From Phenylobacterium sp. (lineage in GTDB: Bacteria > Pseudomonadota > Alphaproteobacteria > Caulobacterales > Caulobacteraceae), in contig NZ_JAUYNW010000046.1 in assembly GCF_030698145.1 (NCBI RefSeq), positions 1 through 64,000 of the forward strand: DNA of 64,000 nucleotides, in the 5' to 3' direction. The first letter of the stretch is position 1. Each line of letters opens with the position of its first letter. Below, piece by piece: positions 8,251 to 15,532 of the stretch. The notes under the pieces were generated by a model. That model worked only from the letters and a program-made list of their open reading frames with translations. It ran no database searches and was not told where the DNA came from. The position numbers and the translations under genes were made by a program.

Positions 8251-9435
8251 ATGGCCGAAGACCCGCGCGACTGGCAGCAGGAGACCAAGCTGGTGCGGGG
8301 CGGCATGGCCCGCTCGCCCTATGGCGAGATCTCCGAGGCGATCTTCCTGACCCAGAGCTTCGCCTATGAGAGCGCCAGCGCCGCCGACAAGCGCTTCTCG
8401 GGCGAGGAGCCGGGCTTCATCTACCAGCGCTTCGGCAACCCCACGACCCAGATGTTCGAGGACCGCCTGGCCCTGCTGGAGGGCGCCGAGACCTGCCGCG
8501 CCACGGCCTCGGGCATGAGCGCGGTGCATGTGTCCCTGCAGGGGCTGGTGCGGGCCGGCGACCACATCGTGGCGGGCCGGGCGCTGTTCGGCTCCTGCCG
8601 CTGGATTCTGTCGGAGTGGATGCCCCGGTTCGGCGTCGAGGTGACCTTCGTCGACGCTGTCGATGTCGAGGCCTGGAAGAACGCGGTGCGGCCCAACACC
8701 AAGGCCTTCCTGGTGGAGAGCCCGGCCAACCCGCTGCTGGAGGTGACCGCCATCGGCGCGGTGGCCGACATCGCCCACGCCGCCGGCGCCAAGCTGGTGG
8801 TCGACAACGTCTTCGCCACCCCGATCTTCCAGAAGCCGTTGGCCCTGGGCGCCGACATCGTCGTCTATTCCGCCACCAAGCACATCGACGGCCAGGGCCG
8901 GGTGCTGGGCGGGGCGATCCTGGGCGCTGAGCCGCTGATGACCGAGAGCTACAAGGATATCCTGCGCCACACCGGCCCGGCCCTGTCGCCGTTCAATTCC
9001 TGGGTCCTGCTGAAGGGCCTGGAGACCCTGGAGCTGCGCGTGCGCCGCCAGACCGAGAACGCCGGCAAGGTGGCCGACGCCATCGCCGCGCACTCGAAGG
9101 CCAAGCGCGTGATCTATCCCGGCCGCTCCGACCATCCGCAGGCGGCGATCATCGCCAACCAGATGAGCGGCGGCGGCAATGTGGTGGCCTTCGACCTGGG
9201 GAGCCGCGAGGCGGCCTGGCGGTTCCTCGACACCCTGGCCATCGTCGACATCTCCAACAACCTGGGCGACGCCAAGTCGATGGCGACCCATCCGTCGACC
9301 ACCACCCACCGCTCGATGTCCGAGGAACAGCGCCAGGAGATCGGCCTGACCGAGGGCTGGGTGCGGATGAGCGTGGGCCTGGAAGGTTCGGGCGACCTGG
9401 TGCGCGACGTGAACCGGGCCCTGGACGCGGCCTAG
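8251..9435 (+). CDS. metZ: O-succinylhomoserine sulfhydrylase
   Basis: A PLP enzyme making homocysteine directly from O-succinylhomoserine and sulfide in methionine biosynthesis. 394 residues. The PLP lysine is K210 in SATKHIDGQGR, and D185 lies in VVDN; YQRFGNPT and the ESPANP motif are also present. These features fit the MetZ branch of the Cys/Met metabolism family. The start follows CTGGAGACCCCG. I looked for a SAM-II type riboswitch in the 140-base leader and did not see its conserved elements. This is the last chromosomal gene before the element's left end. Confidence 0.93.
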   Translation: MAEDPRDWQQETKLVRGGMARSPYGEISEAIFLTQSFAYESASAADKRFSGEEPGFIYQRFGNPTTQMFEDRLALLEGAETCRATASGMSAVHVSLQGLVRAGDHIVAGRALFGSCRWILSEWMPRFGVEVTFVDAVDVEAWKNAVRPNTKAFLVESPANPLLEVTAIGAVADIAHAAGAKLVVDNVFATPIFQKPLALGADIVVYSATKHIDGQGRVLGGAILGAEPLMTESYKDILRHTGPALSPFNSWVLLKGLETLELRVRRQTENAGKVADAIAAHSKAKRVIYPGRSDHPQAAIIANQMSGGGNVVAFDLGSREAAWRFLDTLAIVDISNNLGDAKSMATHPSTTTHRSMSEEQRQEIGLTEGWVRMSVGLEGSGDLVRDVNRALDAA

Positions 9436-9460
9436 GTCGGGGAGGTCTCGCGAGGTGCGT

Positions 9461-9472
9461 TGGTAGCTGGGG
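9461..9472. repeat. candidate attL: copy of the tRNA-Met 3' end
   Basis: The 12-mer TGGTAGCTGGGG matches the 3' end of the tRNA at 53275-53286 exactly, starting at the CCA terminus. It lies 25 bases after the metZ stop, where chromosomal order breaks. Serine recombinases need only a short common core, so a short repeat is expected. A chance match of a given 12-mer somewhere in the window is unlikely but possible. Confidence 0.6.
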
Positions 9473-9518
9473 CGCGCTACAACGTGGAACAACCTAGCCC
9501 CGCGCTCCGCATTGCTTG

Positions 9519-10211
9519 CTAGTCGGCTACTGGTTCGACTGGGACGGCGCCATGCGACGAGAGCGCGACCCTCGCCGGCATTTCAAACGCGACTTCGAAG
9601 AAGAGCCGCAAAAAATCGACGTGCTCAATTGCCCGATCAAGGTTCGCTTGAAGGTCATGCGATGCATCAGATCCCTCTTCCCAAAGGGTCTGCGCCCACG
9701 CCGCGATAGCTGTCGTGATTAGCCCGGCCGACGCCAGGTTATTGATCCGGGCACGACGGCCACCTTCCTCCTGCCCGAGCGCCTTCAGGGCGACGTCCAG
9801 ACAGCTCCTCGCGCCGCTTAGTATTCCTGCCGGATTTCGGCGGCGTTGAGCATCCTCCTGGATATAGACGAAGTTCTCCGAGATCAGCTTTGGGAGGTTC
9901 GGATAACTCTCAGGTGCGATTGCCGACGGAGGGACAGTTACAATACTTGCGTCGCGAAGAGCGACGTCGGTCTCTTCGGGCGAATTGGTATTGAAAAGAT
10001 GCTGGATCGTCGACGATCCCAAGTAGATCAGAACGCCGAAAGGCGACTGACAATTGGGACAGATCGCCGCCGCCGCCCCGACATGGCAATTCGGATCGAT
10101 CCTGATCGCCTGCCGGGACACATCGCTCCAGACCCGCAGGGGACCGGTCAATTCCATGCGCTCGATCGTGTCGCAGATCGGGCAGGTGATGCGCGCTAGT
10201 GGCTTACCCAT
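9519..10211 (-). CDS. DUF4145-like protein with N-terminal zinc ribbon
   Basis: 230 residues. The N-terminal treble-cleft-like ribbon uses C10/C13 (CPIC) and C51/C54 (CPNC). The C-terminal half resembles DUF4145: SGARSCLDVALKALGQ, then RINNLASAGLI, then the LWEEGSDASHD stretch that corresponds to the family's GNxAAH-like motif. I recall DUF4145 being grouped with HEPN-like folds and often occurring in defence or mobile neighbourhoods. It is the first gene inside the element, opposite in direction to the next cargo genes, and its GC content looks lower than that of metZ. Defence role is inference. Confidence 0.7.
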   Translation of the reverse strand: MGKPLARITCPICDTIERMELTGPLRVWSDVSRQAIRIDPNCHVGAAAAICPNCQSPFGVLIYLGSSTIQHLFNTNSPEETDVALRDASIVTVPPSAIAPESYPNLPKLISENFVYIQEDAQRRRNPAGILSGARSCLDVALKALGQEEGGRRARINNLASAGLITTAIAAWAQTLWEEGSDASHDLQANLDRAIEHVDFLRLFFEVAFEMPARVALSSHGAVPVEPVAD

Positions 10212-10270
10212 GCGAGACTAGTTCTGCTTCTACCTTGGCCTGTCAACCGGATGACCGCGTCGCGCGCCCG

Positions 10271-10287
10271 TGCGAGCGCCGCTCGCA
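10271..10287. repeat. dispersed dyad copy 1
   Basis: TGCGAGCGCCGCTCGCA: two 8-base inverted arms around one central base. It lies in the intergenic gap between the divergent DUF4145 gene and the small gene at 10367. The next copy is 9958 bases away, about twice the usual spacing. Confidence 0.85.
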
Positions 10288-10366
10288 TCCACCTCGAGCA
10301 ATGAGAACATATTGCGAACATCGCGAAGGTGAGTCATGAGTCCAGGCCTTCGCTATGGAGGCTGAC

Positions 10367-10537
10367 ATGCCCGACCGAAACCCGCCCGATCCTGCCCCAC
10401 CCCAGCCCGATCCCGGCTTCGCGCCGGTCCTGTCGTTCGGGGCTGACGGCCAGGTGAGCTGGCTCTCCCTGGACGAAACCGCCCGGTTCTGGGCCGCAGT
10501 CGACGGCGTCGACCTTGACGAGGTCTGTGGCCGATGA
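10367..10537 (+). CDS. 56-residue proline-rich hypothetical protein
   Basis: Begins MPDRNPPDPAPPQPDPG and ends ETARFWAAVDGVDLDEVCGR. I chose the ATG at 10367 because GGAGG sits 5 bases before it; an upstream ATG at 10355 overlaps that site. The stop overlaps the next start as ATGA. First gene of a short rightward cargo operon; no family recognised. Confidence 0.6.
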   Translation: MPDRNPPDPAPPQPDPGFAPVLSFGADGQVSWLSLDETARFWAAVDGVDLDEVCGR

Positions 10538-10698
10538 GCGCGAACGACAACGCCAAGCCGGCCGAGACCGCCGATCGCCCGATGTACGTCGCCCAGCTCG
10601 GCGCCGACGATGTGGTCAACTTCCTGGCCATCCTGCCGCCCGAGGAAGCCGCTCGCGTGCGAGCGCGGGCCTGGAGCCTGCGGGCCGTCGAGGACTGA
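10534..10698 (+). CDS. 54-residue hypothetical protein
   Basis: Encodes MSANDNAKPAETADRPMYVA then a helical part ending RARAWSLRAVED. Overlaps the preceding gene by ATGA, so it is probably translationally coupled. Its codons for AARVRARA contain a reversed version of the element's dyad (10650-10665). No family recognised; coding is supported by the overlap and composition. Confidence 0.6.
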   Translation: MSANDNAKPAETADRPMYVAQLGADDVVNFLAILPPEEAARVRARAWSLRAVED

Positions 10699-10701
10699 GC
10701 C

Positions 10702-11016
10702 GTGGCCTTCCAGAACGCCAACGAGGCCTATGAGGCCTCCCTTCGCAATACGACAATCGGGCTCTGTATTGAGAAGGGCTGGAAGGTGATGCTGACCTGC
10801 TCAACCTGCGGCCACGGCGGCAAGATGGGCGCGCTCCTGAACGTCGACCAACTCCGAGAGATGGAGCAGCAAATGACGATGGCGGAACTGGCGCGGCGCG
10901 CAACCTTCTCCTGTGGCCATAGTGGGGCCTGGGTCGATCATCGCCAGGACCGCGCCGCAACCCACGTCGGCGAGAAAGCGCGGATCGCGGCCTGGCAGGC
11001 ACGGTCAGCCGAGTGA
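10702..11016 (+). CDS. putative zinc-ribbon small protein
   Basis: 104 residues from a GTG at 10702, three bases after the previous stop. A pair C33/C36 (TCSTCGHGG) and a second cluster C71-G-H73 (FSCGHSGAW) could bind zinc. Between them is a helix (DQLREMEQQMTMAELARRA). Third gene of the cargo run. Zinc binding is inferred from spacing only; no family assigned. Confidence 0.6.
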   Translation: MAFQNANEAYEASLRNTTIGLCIEKGWKVMLTCSTCGHGGKMGALLNVDQLREMEQQMTMAELARRATFSCGHSGAWVDHRQDRAATHVGEKARIAAWQARSAE

Positions 11017-11143
11017 CGATGCTCGATCCCCTGGCCGCAAAGACCCAGCCTGGCCTGCAACCTGCGGGACCGCTGATCGGTACCACACCCTTGACTCGTA
11101 GTTCCGTCCAAGCGCCACTTCCTCCCGGTTGAGGGGGATTTAT

Positions 11144-12157
11144 ATGACGACAGGCACGGCACGCACCGTAAAGGTCCACTATCGGCTGGCTCAACTCGCC
11201 GGCCCGGACAGCACCGGTCAGACCCTCCAGCAGCGTATCCATGCGGTCATGTCAGGTCCTCTCGGGCTGGATGCCCGCGAGCGGGTCTTCCACATTTCAG
11301 ACGACGGCCAGCACCGCGGTTGCCTGAACTTCTCAGAGGACGGAACCGCCTTCCTCGCCGACATCATGCACCTGGACGGTCGCAGCGCCTTGCCCACTTG
11401 GCTTCACCCGAAGGAGCCCCGGCCCGTCGCAGAAGTGATCCCAAGGACGCTGGCCGAAGGCGAGGCGTCGCTTGGCGAGCCTGTCTACCTCATGGTCCGG
11501 GGCAACCACGTCGCCGCGATTGAGCGCATGGCGTTCCGGACGATCAGTCTGGCCAGGTACATCAATGCGCTCCTGAAGGCCGGCTCGCAGCTCGACCCCG
11601 GGTCGGAATGGAAGCTTCAGCCGAAGATCCAAATTGAAGGCGGAGCGTCACTCGGCGGCAGCGCCAAGAAGCTTGTGTTCAAGGCCCGGGGGCTGGCAGT
11701 CGGAGAGGGGCCTACCGATGGTCCCGGAGGGTTCCCTTTGGCTGCAGAGCGACCCAAATCGCGCAAGTTCGACGAGATGGCCGCCGAAGGCTGGCGTGTG
11801 CTGGACATGATGCGTGCGGCTGGCGCCGACGAGACGAAGCTTGAGGCGCTGCGCGCGAACATGAGCCCCGAGCTGGCGCTGAAGGCCCGGCTAGAAGTCT
11901 CGATCGCCAGCGTGCGACGCAAGACGACCGCTGACGTGCATCCGGACGCCCTCCAGCAGGCCGTCGCGGAACTCACCAACCAGGGCGATGTTCATATTCT
12001 TTCGAGCGATGGGAAGACCGACGGCAAACTGGTACAATTAATGCATAGCGCCGAGGTGCTGGAGACAGGCGGCCTCATCGATTGGCAACGGGCAACCTAT
12101 GCGCTCGTTTCGGCGATGAACGCCTGGGCCGCCAAGGGCTCGATCGATCTGGACTAG
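11144..12157 (+). CDS. unrecognised 337-residue soluble cargo protein
   Basis: Starts at ATG 11144 after a GAGGGGG site; upstream alternatives are weaker. It opens MTTGTARTVKVHYRLAQLAG and is hydrophilic throughout with no membrane segment. The middle region, around residues 130-200, has YLMVRGNHVAAIERMAF. The C-terminal third is helical, with LEALRANMSPELALKARLEV and a final LIDWQRATYALVSAMNAW. I do not recognise a family. The next gene, a membrane protein, starts 3 bases later, so the two probably form one functional unit. It is located in the accessory zone next to attL. Confidence 0.8.
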   Translation: MTTGTARTVKVHYRLAQLAGPDSTGQTLQQRIHAVMSGPLGLDARERVFHISDDGQHRGCLNFSEDGTAFLADIMHLDGRSALPTWLHPKEPRPVAEVIPRTLAEGEASLGEPVYLMVRGNHVAAIERMAFRTISLARYINALLKAGSQLDPGSEWKLQPKIQIEGGASLGGSAKKLVFKARGLAVGEGPTDGPGGFPLAAERPKSRKFDEMAAEGWRVLDMMRAAGADETKLEALRANMSPELALKARLEVSIASVRRKTTADVHPDALQQAVAELTNQGDVHILSSDGKTDGKLVQLMHSAEVLETGGLIDWQRATYALVSAMNAWAAKGSIDLD

Positions 12158-12160
12158 GTC

Positions 12161-12745
12161 ATGGGAATTGTCAGGGCGCTCATCGCGGGAATCTTGGGCG
12201 GTGCGTTCGCGCTCGCCCTTCCGCGCCTGGGTGTCTTGGCTGCGACCCAAGAGATCATCGCGTTCCTGTCCCTCCTCATGGCGGGGCTTCTCCCAGCCAT
12301 GATCCTGACCGCGACCATTTTGCGCGGTGACGGTATGTCCGTGCACCGGGTGGACAGCTACACCGCCGCGCTCCAGGCGCAGATGGTGTTCTGGGCGACC
12401 CTCTTTCTCGCTGCGCTGGCAACCACTGTTGCGATCGTCGGCGCCAAGATATTTTCCACCACGGGAGTGGATTTTTCACTCGCTCTGCCGAAGCTCACCT
12501 TCACCGATCAGGATGCGACGACGCTGTGCGTCGGGGCGGCCGGCGCCGGGGTGGGGGTTGTCTTTCAGCGCCTTCACCCGGCCTTCGTCGGCATTCAGTC
12601 GCTTCTCGAGCTCAACGGCCAACTAGCCCGCGCACAGGCAAAACTGACCCAGACCGCCTTGGCTGAAGCACTTCTCGCAGAATCTCGCGCCGCGCGAACG
12701 CCTGAGGCCTACGCCAAGACCCAACCCGGGAAGGCCGCCGCTTAG
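12161..12745 (+). CDS. four-helix membrane protein partner of the 11144 gene
   Basis: 194 residues with hydrophobic segments near residues 4-24, 30-52, 66-90 and 115-135. An alanine-rich, probably coiled cytoplasmic tail follows (ELNGQLARAQAKLTQTALAEA). It starts 3 bases after the preceding stop, so the pair is almost certainly co-transcribed. A soluble protein plus a multi-pass membrane protein is an architecture shared by some antiphage systems (for example Kiwa), but no sequence match to those is visible to me. Confidence 0.75.
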   Translation: MGIVRALIAGILGGAFALALPRLGVLAATQEIIAFLSLLMAGLLPAMILTATILRGDGMSVHRVDSYTAALQAQMVFWATLFLAALATTVAIVGAKIFSTTGVDFSLALPKLTFTDQDATTLCVGAAGAGVGVVFQRLHPAFVGIQSLLELNGQLARAQAKLTQTALAEALLAESRAARTPEAYAKTQPGKAAA

Positions 12746-12769
12746 CGCCGGATCGGTCGCCACGCGTCG

Positions 12770-12964
12770 CTAGGCGGCCGTCAGCGTCGGGATCGCGTCC
12801 AAGTCGGCGCCCAGCTTCTCGCGGGCGATCGCCAGGTCATAGGTCCGCTGCAGGTTCATCCAGAACTCGGGCGTCGATCCCACCAGCTTTCCCAGCTTCA
12901 GCGCCAGCACGGCGTCGATGTTCGCGCGGCCCTCCAGGAGGTCGTAGAGGCTGCGCCGGCCCAT
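12770..12964 (-). pseudogene. HigA-type antitoxin, N-terminally truncated
   Basis: 64 residues, beginning at the recognition-helix region of a HigA/XRE antitoxin (GRRSLYDLLEGRANIDAVLA) and continuing through the family's hallmark STPEFWMNLQRTYDLAIARE. The ~40 residues that normally form the first helices are missing, and no HigB toxin gene is adjacent. A perfect 21-bp palindrome overlaps the ATG. It is either a remnant or a minimal DNA-binding or titrating fragment. I favour a remnant. Confidence 0.65.
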
Positions 12965-12983
12965 GTGCGGATAATCCGCACAT
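12963..12983. promoter_or_regulatory. perfect 21-bp palindrome at the truncated antitoxin start
   Basis: Arms ATGTGCGGAT and ATCCGCACAT flank a single central A. It overlaps the ATG of the HigA-like fragment, where an antitoxin operator would be expected. It is also only 13 bases from the prophage late-operon terminator. Confidence 0.5.
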
Positions 12984-12995
12984 AACCACGCAACG

Positions 12996-13028
12996 AAAAA
13001 GCGCCCCCCGGCCGGAGCCGAGGGGCGC
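12996..13028 (-). terminator. rho-independent terminator of the late operon
   Basis: On the minus strand a GC-rich hairpin (stem GCGCCCC/GGGGCGC, 13001-13007 with 13022-13028) is followed by TTTTT. It lies 43 bases after the last lysis gene, closing the leftward late transcript. Confidence 0.8.
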
Positions 13029-13070
13029 AGGGGGGCGTTGGGAGGTCCGCCCGGTCGTTCTGGCGAGGCG

Positions 13071-13361
13071 CTAGAGCCCCGGCATCGACTTCCGGGCGGC
13101 TTCCGGGTCCAGGATGATCGTCTGGCCGCCCTGCCAGGCCGTACAGGCCTTGAAGAGCGCGACCAGGGCCTTGTTCGACAGTTCGCCCTCGTCCGTGGCG
13201 GCGACCACGCCGGCCGCCACGTCGCCGCAGTTCTGGTTGGACTGGATGCGCAGCTCGATCTGCTTGAGGTTCGGGAACGCGGCTCGGCCCGCCTCGGTGA
13301 TGCAGCCGGATAGGGCGACGGACGCGAGCGCCAGCGCGCCGGCGCAGAGCATGGTCTTCAT
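13071..13361 (-). CDS. phage lipoprotein, lysis cassette
   Basis: 96 residues with a lipoprotein signal (MLCAGALALASVALSGC, lipidated C19). The mature part contains QIELRIQSNQNCGDVAAGVV. It is the last gene of the late operon, directly after the endolysin, where an outer-membrane spanin often sits. It is not proline-rich like lambda Rz1, so a spanin role is only suggested by position. Confidence 0.7.
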   Translation of the reverse strand: MKTMLCAGALALASVALSGCITEAGRAAFPNLKQIELRIQSNQNCGDVAAGVVAATDEGELSNKALVALFKACTAWQGGQTIILDPEAARKSMPGL

Positions 13362-13410
13362 TTTCGGATCCTTTTTCAGCGGCCGGCGACGGGGAGCCCC
13401 CGCTAGCGGC

Positions 13411-14037
13411 CTAGGGGCGGTAGTTCGGCCGCCAGATGGCGTTGGCCCGCCGCACGGCTCTCCCGCGCTCAGCGAGGCCTAGGGAGCCGCCCTGGACGCG
13501 TCTGGTGATCCCAGCCAGGTCCTCGCTATCGGCGAGGGCGTTGAGGCCCCGATCGGCCCAGTAGGCCCCCGCGGCGCGGGCGGCGATCTTCGGCTGACGC
13601 AGCAGCTCGGGCGCGGCGACCAGGTCAACGCCGATCTGGTCGCCGACGCGCTGATGGTTCGCCTTGCCGGTGTTCATGATCAGGCCAGAGCCTCGATGCT
13701 TCCAGCCGTCGTCGACCTTGTTGTTGCCCAGTCGCCCGCCGTAGACCTTGTTGGCCAAGGCGCGGGGATTGCGGGCGAAAGGCGTGGCGGATTCGAGCGT
13801 CGGGAACCGCGTCGGCCAAACCTCCATCAGGCGCTCGGCGGAGTAGTTCAGGTTTTCCTCCAACCGCGTGAGCCCGGCGCTCTCGTGGTGCAACTGGCCC
13901 AGGAAGTGGCAGATGCGCGGCGGCGTGGTGATGGCGAACTCGACGCAGGCGGCGTCGATGGCCGGCGCCATCACCAGGTAGTCGCAACGTGGCGCGAAGA
14001 GCCGGAGCTGCGCGGCCGAGATCAGGGTGGCGACCAT
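13411..14037 (-). CDS. endolysin, GH19 chitinase/lysozyme-like
   Basis: 208 residues. A glycoside hydrolase 19-type core with FLGQLHHESAGLTRLEENL (catalytic E52, second acid near E60-E61) and RGSGLIMNTGKANH. It cleaves peptidoglycan glycan strands at lysis. No signal peptide, so it depends on the holin. The start ATG 14037 overlaps the holin stop (TGATG), which excludes the longer upstream frame. Minor uncertainty remains about which acid is the second catalytic residue. Confidence 0.88.
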   Translation of the reverse strand: MVATLISAAQLRLFAPRCDYLVMAPAIDAACVEFAITTPPRICHFLGQLHHESAGLTRLEENLNYSAERLMEVWPTRFPTLESATPFARNPRALANKVYGGRLGNNKVDDGWKHRGSGLIMNTGKANHQRVGDQIGVDLVAAPELLRQPKIAARAAGAYWADRGLNALADSEDLAGITRRVQGGSLGLAERGRAVRRANAIWRPNYRP

Positions 14038-14312
14038 CAGCCCCGATCCACGGTCGCCACGGCGTTCGGCGCCGCCTCGGCCGTGACGACCAGCTTGGCG
14101 TGCCGGCCGCGCACCGCGATCTGCGACCACACGATGGGGCCGACGACCAGGACCAGGCCGGTCACGGCCGAGGCCGTGCTCTCATCGACCCAGCCCTTGC
14201 CGACCGCGAAACCGCCCAGCGCGACCAGCACCTGGCGCACCGCCGCCATGATCTGGTCGACCGCCGGGCTCTCCCGGACGGAGATCGGCGTGTTGATGTC
14301 GGGATCGCTCAT
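14037..14312 (-). CDS. holin, Pam3-gp28-like
   Basis: 91 residues, starting MSDPDINTPISVRESPAVDQ. Two hydrophobic helices follow: MAAVRQVLVALGGFAVGKG and AVTGLVLVVGPIVWSQIAV. The VLVALGGF..G helix and IVWS motif match the short holins often named Pam3-gp28 family. It forms membrane lesions that release the endolysin. It overlaps both neighbours, so lysis genes are translationally coupled. Confidence 0.8.
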   Translation of the reverse strand: MSDPDINTPISVRESPAVDQIMAAVRQVLVALGGFAVGKGWVDESTASAVTGLVLVVGPIVWSQIAVRGRHAKLVVTAEAAPNAVATVDRG

Positions 14313-14866
14313 GTTCCACCTCCTGCGGCCTTCCAAAGGGCCTCGATCAACTTGATGAATTTCGGCAGCTTCTCGGCGAGTGTCCCGGCCGTGATCAGGA
14401 AGGCGCAGACCGTCACCGCCCAGCCCTTCCAGTCGCTCCAGAACCCGATCGTCCTGGACGACTTCACGCTGGCCACGCCGGCGGCGGCCCCTCGCGCGGC
14501 CCCCTCGGCGGTCAGCAGCTCGTGGTCTGCCTGGTCGGCCCGGACCAGCTCGATCTCGCGCAGCGCCGCGTCGTGGAAGCGCTCGATCCGATTGTTGAGG
14601 TGGCTGATCTCGCGGCCGACGTCCTCGCCCAGGCCCTTGATCCCCAGGTCGACCCTCGCATCCGTGCGCTCGACGCGCTCTTCCAGGCGCGCAATGTCGC
14701 CCCGCAGATCGTCCCGCAGCGCCGTAATCTGGCCGGCGAGCTGGTCGAGCGGGCCGGTCGGCCGCCGGGGCGGGACAGGGCGGCGGGCCATCGGCTTGTA
14801 CTCCCTGGGCACGGCCGATCGGCCAGTTGATCGCCTTGCCGGCGAGAGCTGGGTAAGCGGGGACAT
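14309..14866 (-). CDS. coiled-coil protein with C-terminal membrane helix
   Basis: 185 residues from ATG 14866, which has GGAG 5 bases upstream; an alternative ATG is at 14791. A long predicted coiled coil runs through QITALRDDLRGDIARLEERV and on to REIELVRADQADHELL. One membrane helix follows (GWAVTVCAFLITAGTLAEK). It overlaps the holin start. First gene of the lysis cassette; possibly a holin partner or i-spanin-like scaffold, but that is positional inference. Confidence 0.65.
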   Translation of the reverse strand: MSPLTQLSPARRSTGRSAVPREYKPMARRPVPPRRPTGPLDQLAGQITALRDDLRGDIARLEERVERTDARVDLGIKGLGEDVGREISHLNNRIERFHDAALREIELVRADQADHELLTAEGAARGAAAGVASVKSSRTIGFWSDWKGWAVTVCAFLITAGTLAEKLPKFIKLIEALWKAAGGGT

Positions 14867-14989
14867 GGTCACTCCGCGTCTGAGGGTGGGAGATTTGGGC
14901 GCACACGGGCTTGTCGCCAGGCGCGTGCATCCGGTTGACAGGGACAACGCTAGGGCGAAGGGTCGCGCAAACTTGGAGAGGACTTGGAC

Positions 14990-15532
14990 ATGAAAATCAT
15001 GTCGGCGGCGGCTGCCGCCTGCCTGCTATTGGCCGCCGCGGCGCCGGCTCAGGCCGCGAGATGGATTATCGATTTCAGCGTCGTGAGCGGTCTCTGGGCG
15101 CCCTCCGGCGATCCACGACCTTATGGCCTGCCCGATCAGTTTGGCCTGACCGGGTCGTTCACGACCGAGCTTGATGGCTTCGGCGCGCTCGTTCCGGTCG
15201 AGCTGGACTTTTCGCCCGGCCACGGGTTCCTGAAAGAAGACATCGTCATCGCCAGTTCATACCTGACGTTCACGCCCACCACGACGCCCCGGCCCGCCGG
15301 GTTCTTCCTGGACTTCGGGGGCGGCAATCAGGTGTTCTACTTCAGCCCCGGCGACAACGGCGTGCGCCTCAATGACGGGGTGAACCAAGCCTCTTGCGAC
15401 GCCTGCGTCGTCGCGCCCGACCTGCCCATGGTTCCCGAGCCCGCGACCTGGGCGCTGATGATCACAGGCTTTGGTCTGGTCGGGACCGCCCTGCGGCGGC
15501 GGCCCAGGCTGGCCGCCGCCGCCCGCGCCTAG
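14990..15532 (+). CDS. PEP-CTERM sorted exported protein (phage-borne)
   Basis: 180 residues with an N-terminal signal peptide (AAAACLLLAAAAPAQAA). A beta-rich body follows, with DLPMVPEPATWALMITGFG near the C-terminus. PEP (149-151), a W, a membrane helix and a terminal RRRPR cluster make a textbook PEPxxWA-CTERM signal. The host's exosortase system would process it for surface display. It is the only plus-strand gene in the late block, with its own upstream gap of ~120 bases, and its stop overlaps the convergent fibre gene. It looks like a lysogenic-conversion gene. Confidence 0.85.
   Translation: MKIMSAAAAACLLLAAAAPAQAARWIIDFSVVSGLWAPSGDPRPYGLPDQFGLTGSFTTELDGFGALVPVELDFSPGHGFLKEDIVIASSYLTFTPTTTPRPAGFFLDFGGGNQVFYFSPGDNGVRLNDGVNQASCDACVVAPDLPMVPEPATWALMITGFGLVGTALRRRPRLAAAARA

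Noticed and set aside
8005-9492. Long minus-strand open frame opposite metZ (495 codons)
   Set aside because: Shadow of the strongly coding plus strand in GC-rich DNA; composition is low-complexity His/Gly/Ala/Val and it has no family resemblance.
12960-12990. Left end of the prophage at the HigA truncation
   Set aside because: No HigA 5' part is found at the right end, the tRNA-derived repeat lies at 9461, and dyad copy 1 at 10271 places this region inside the element.
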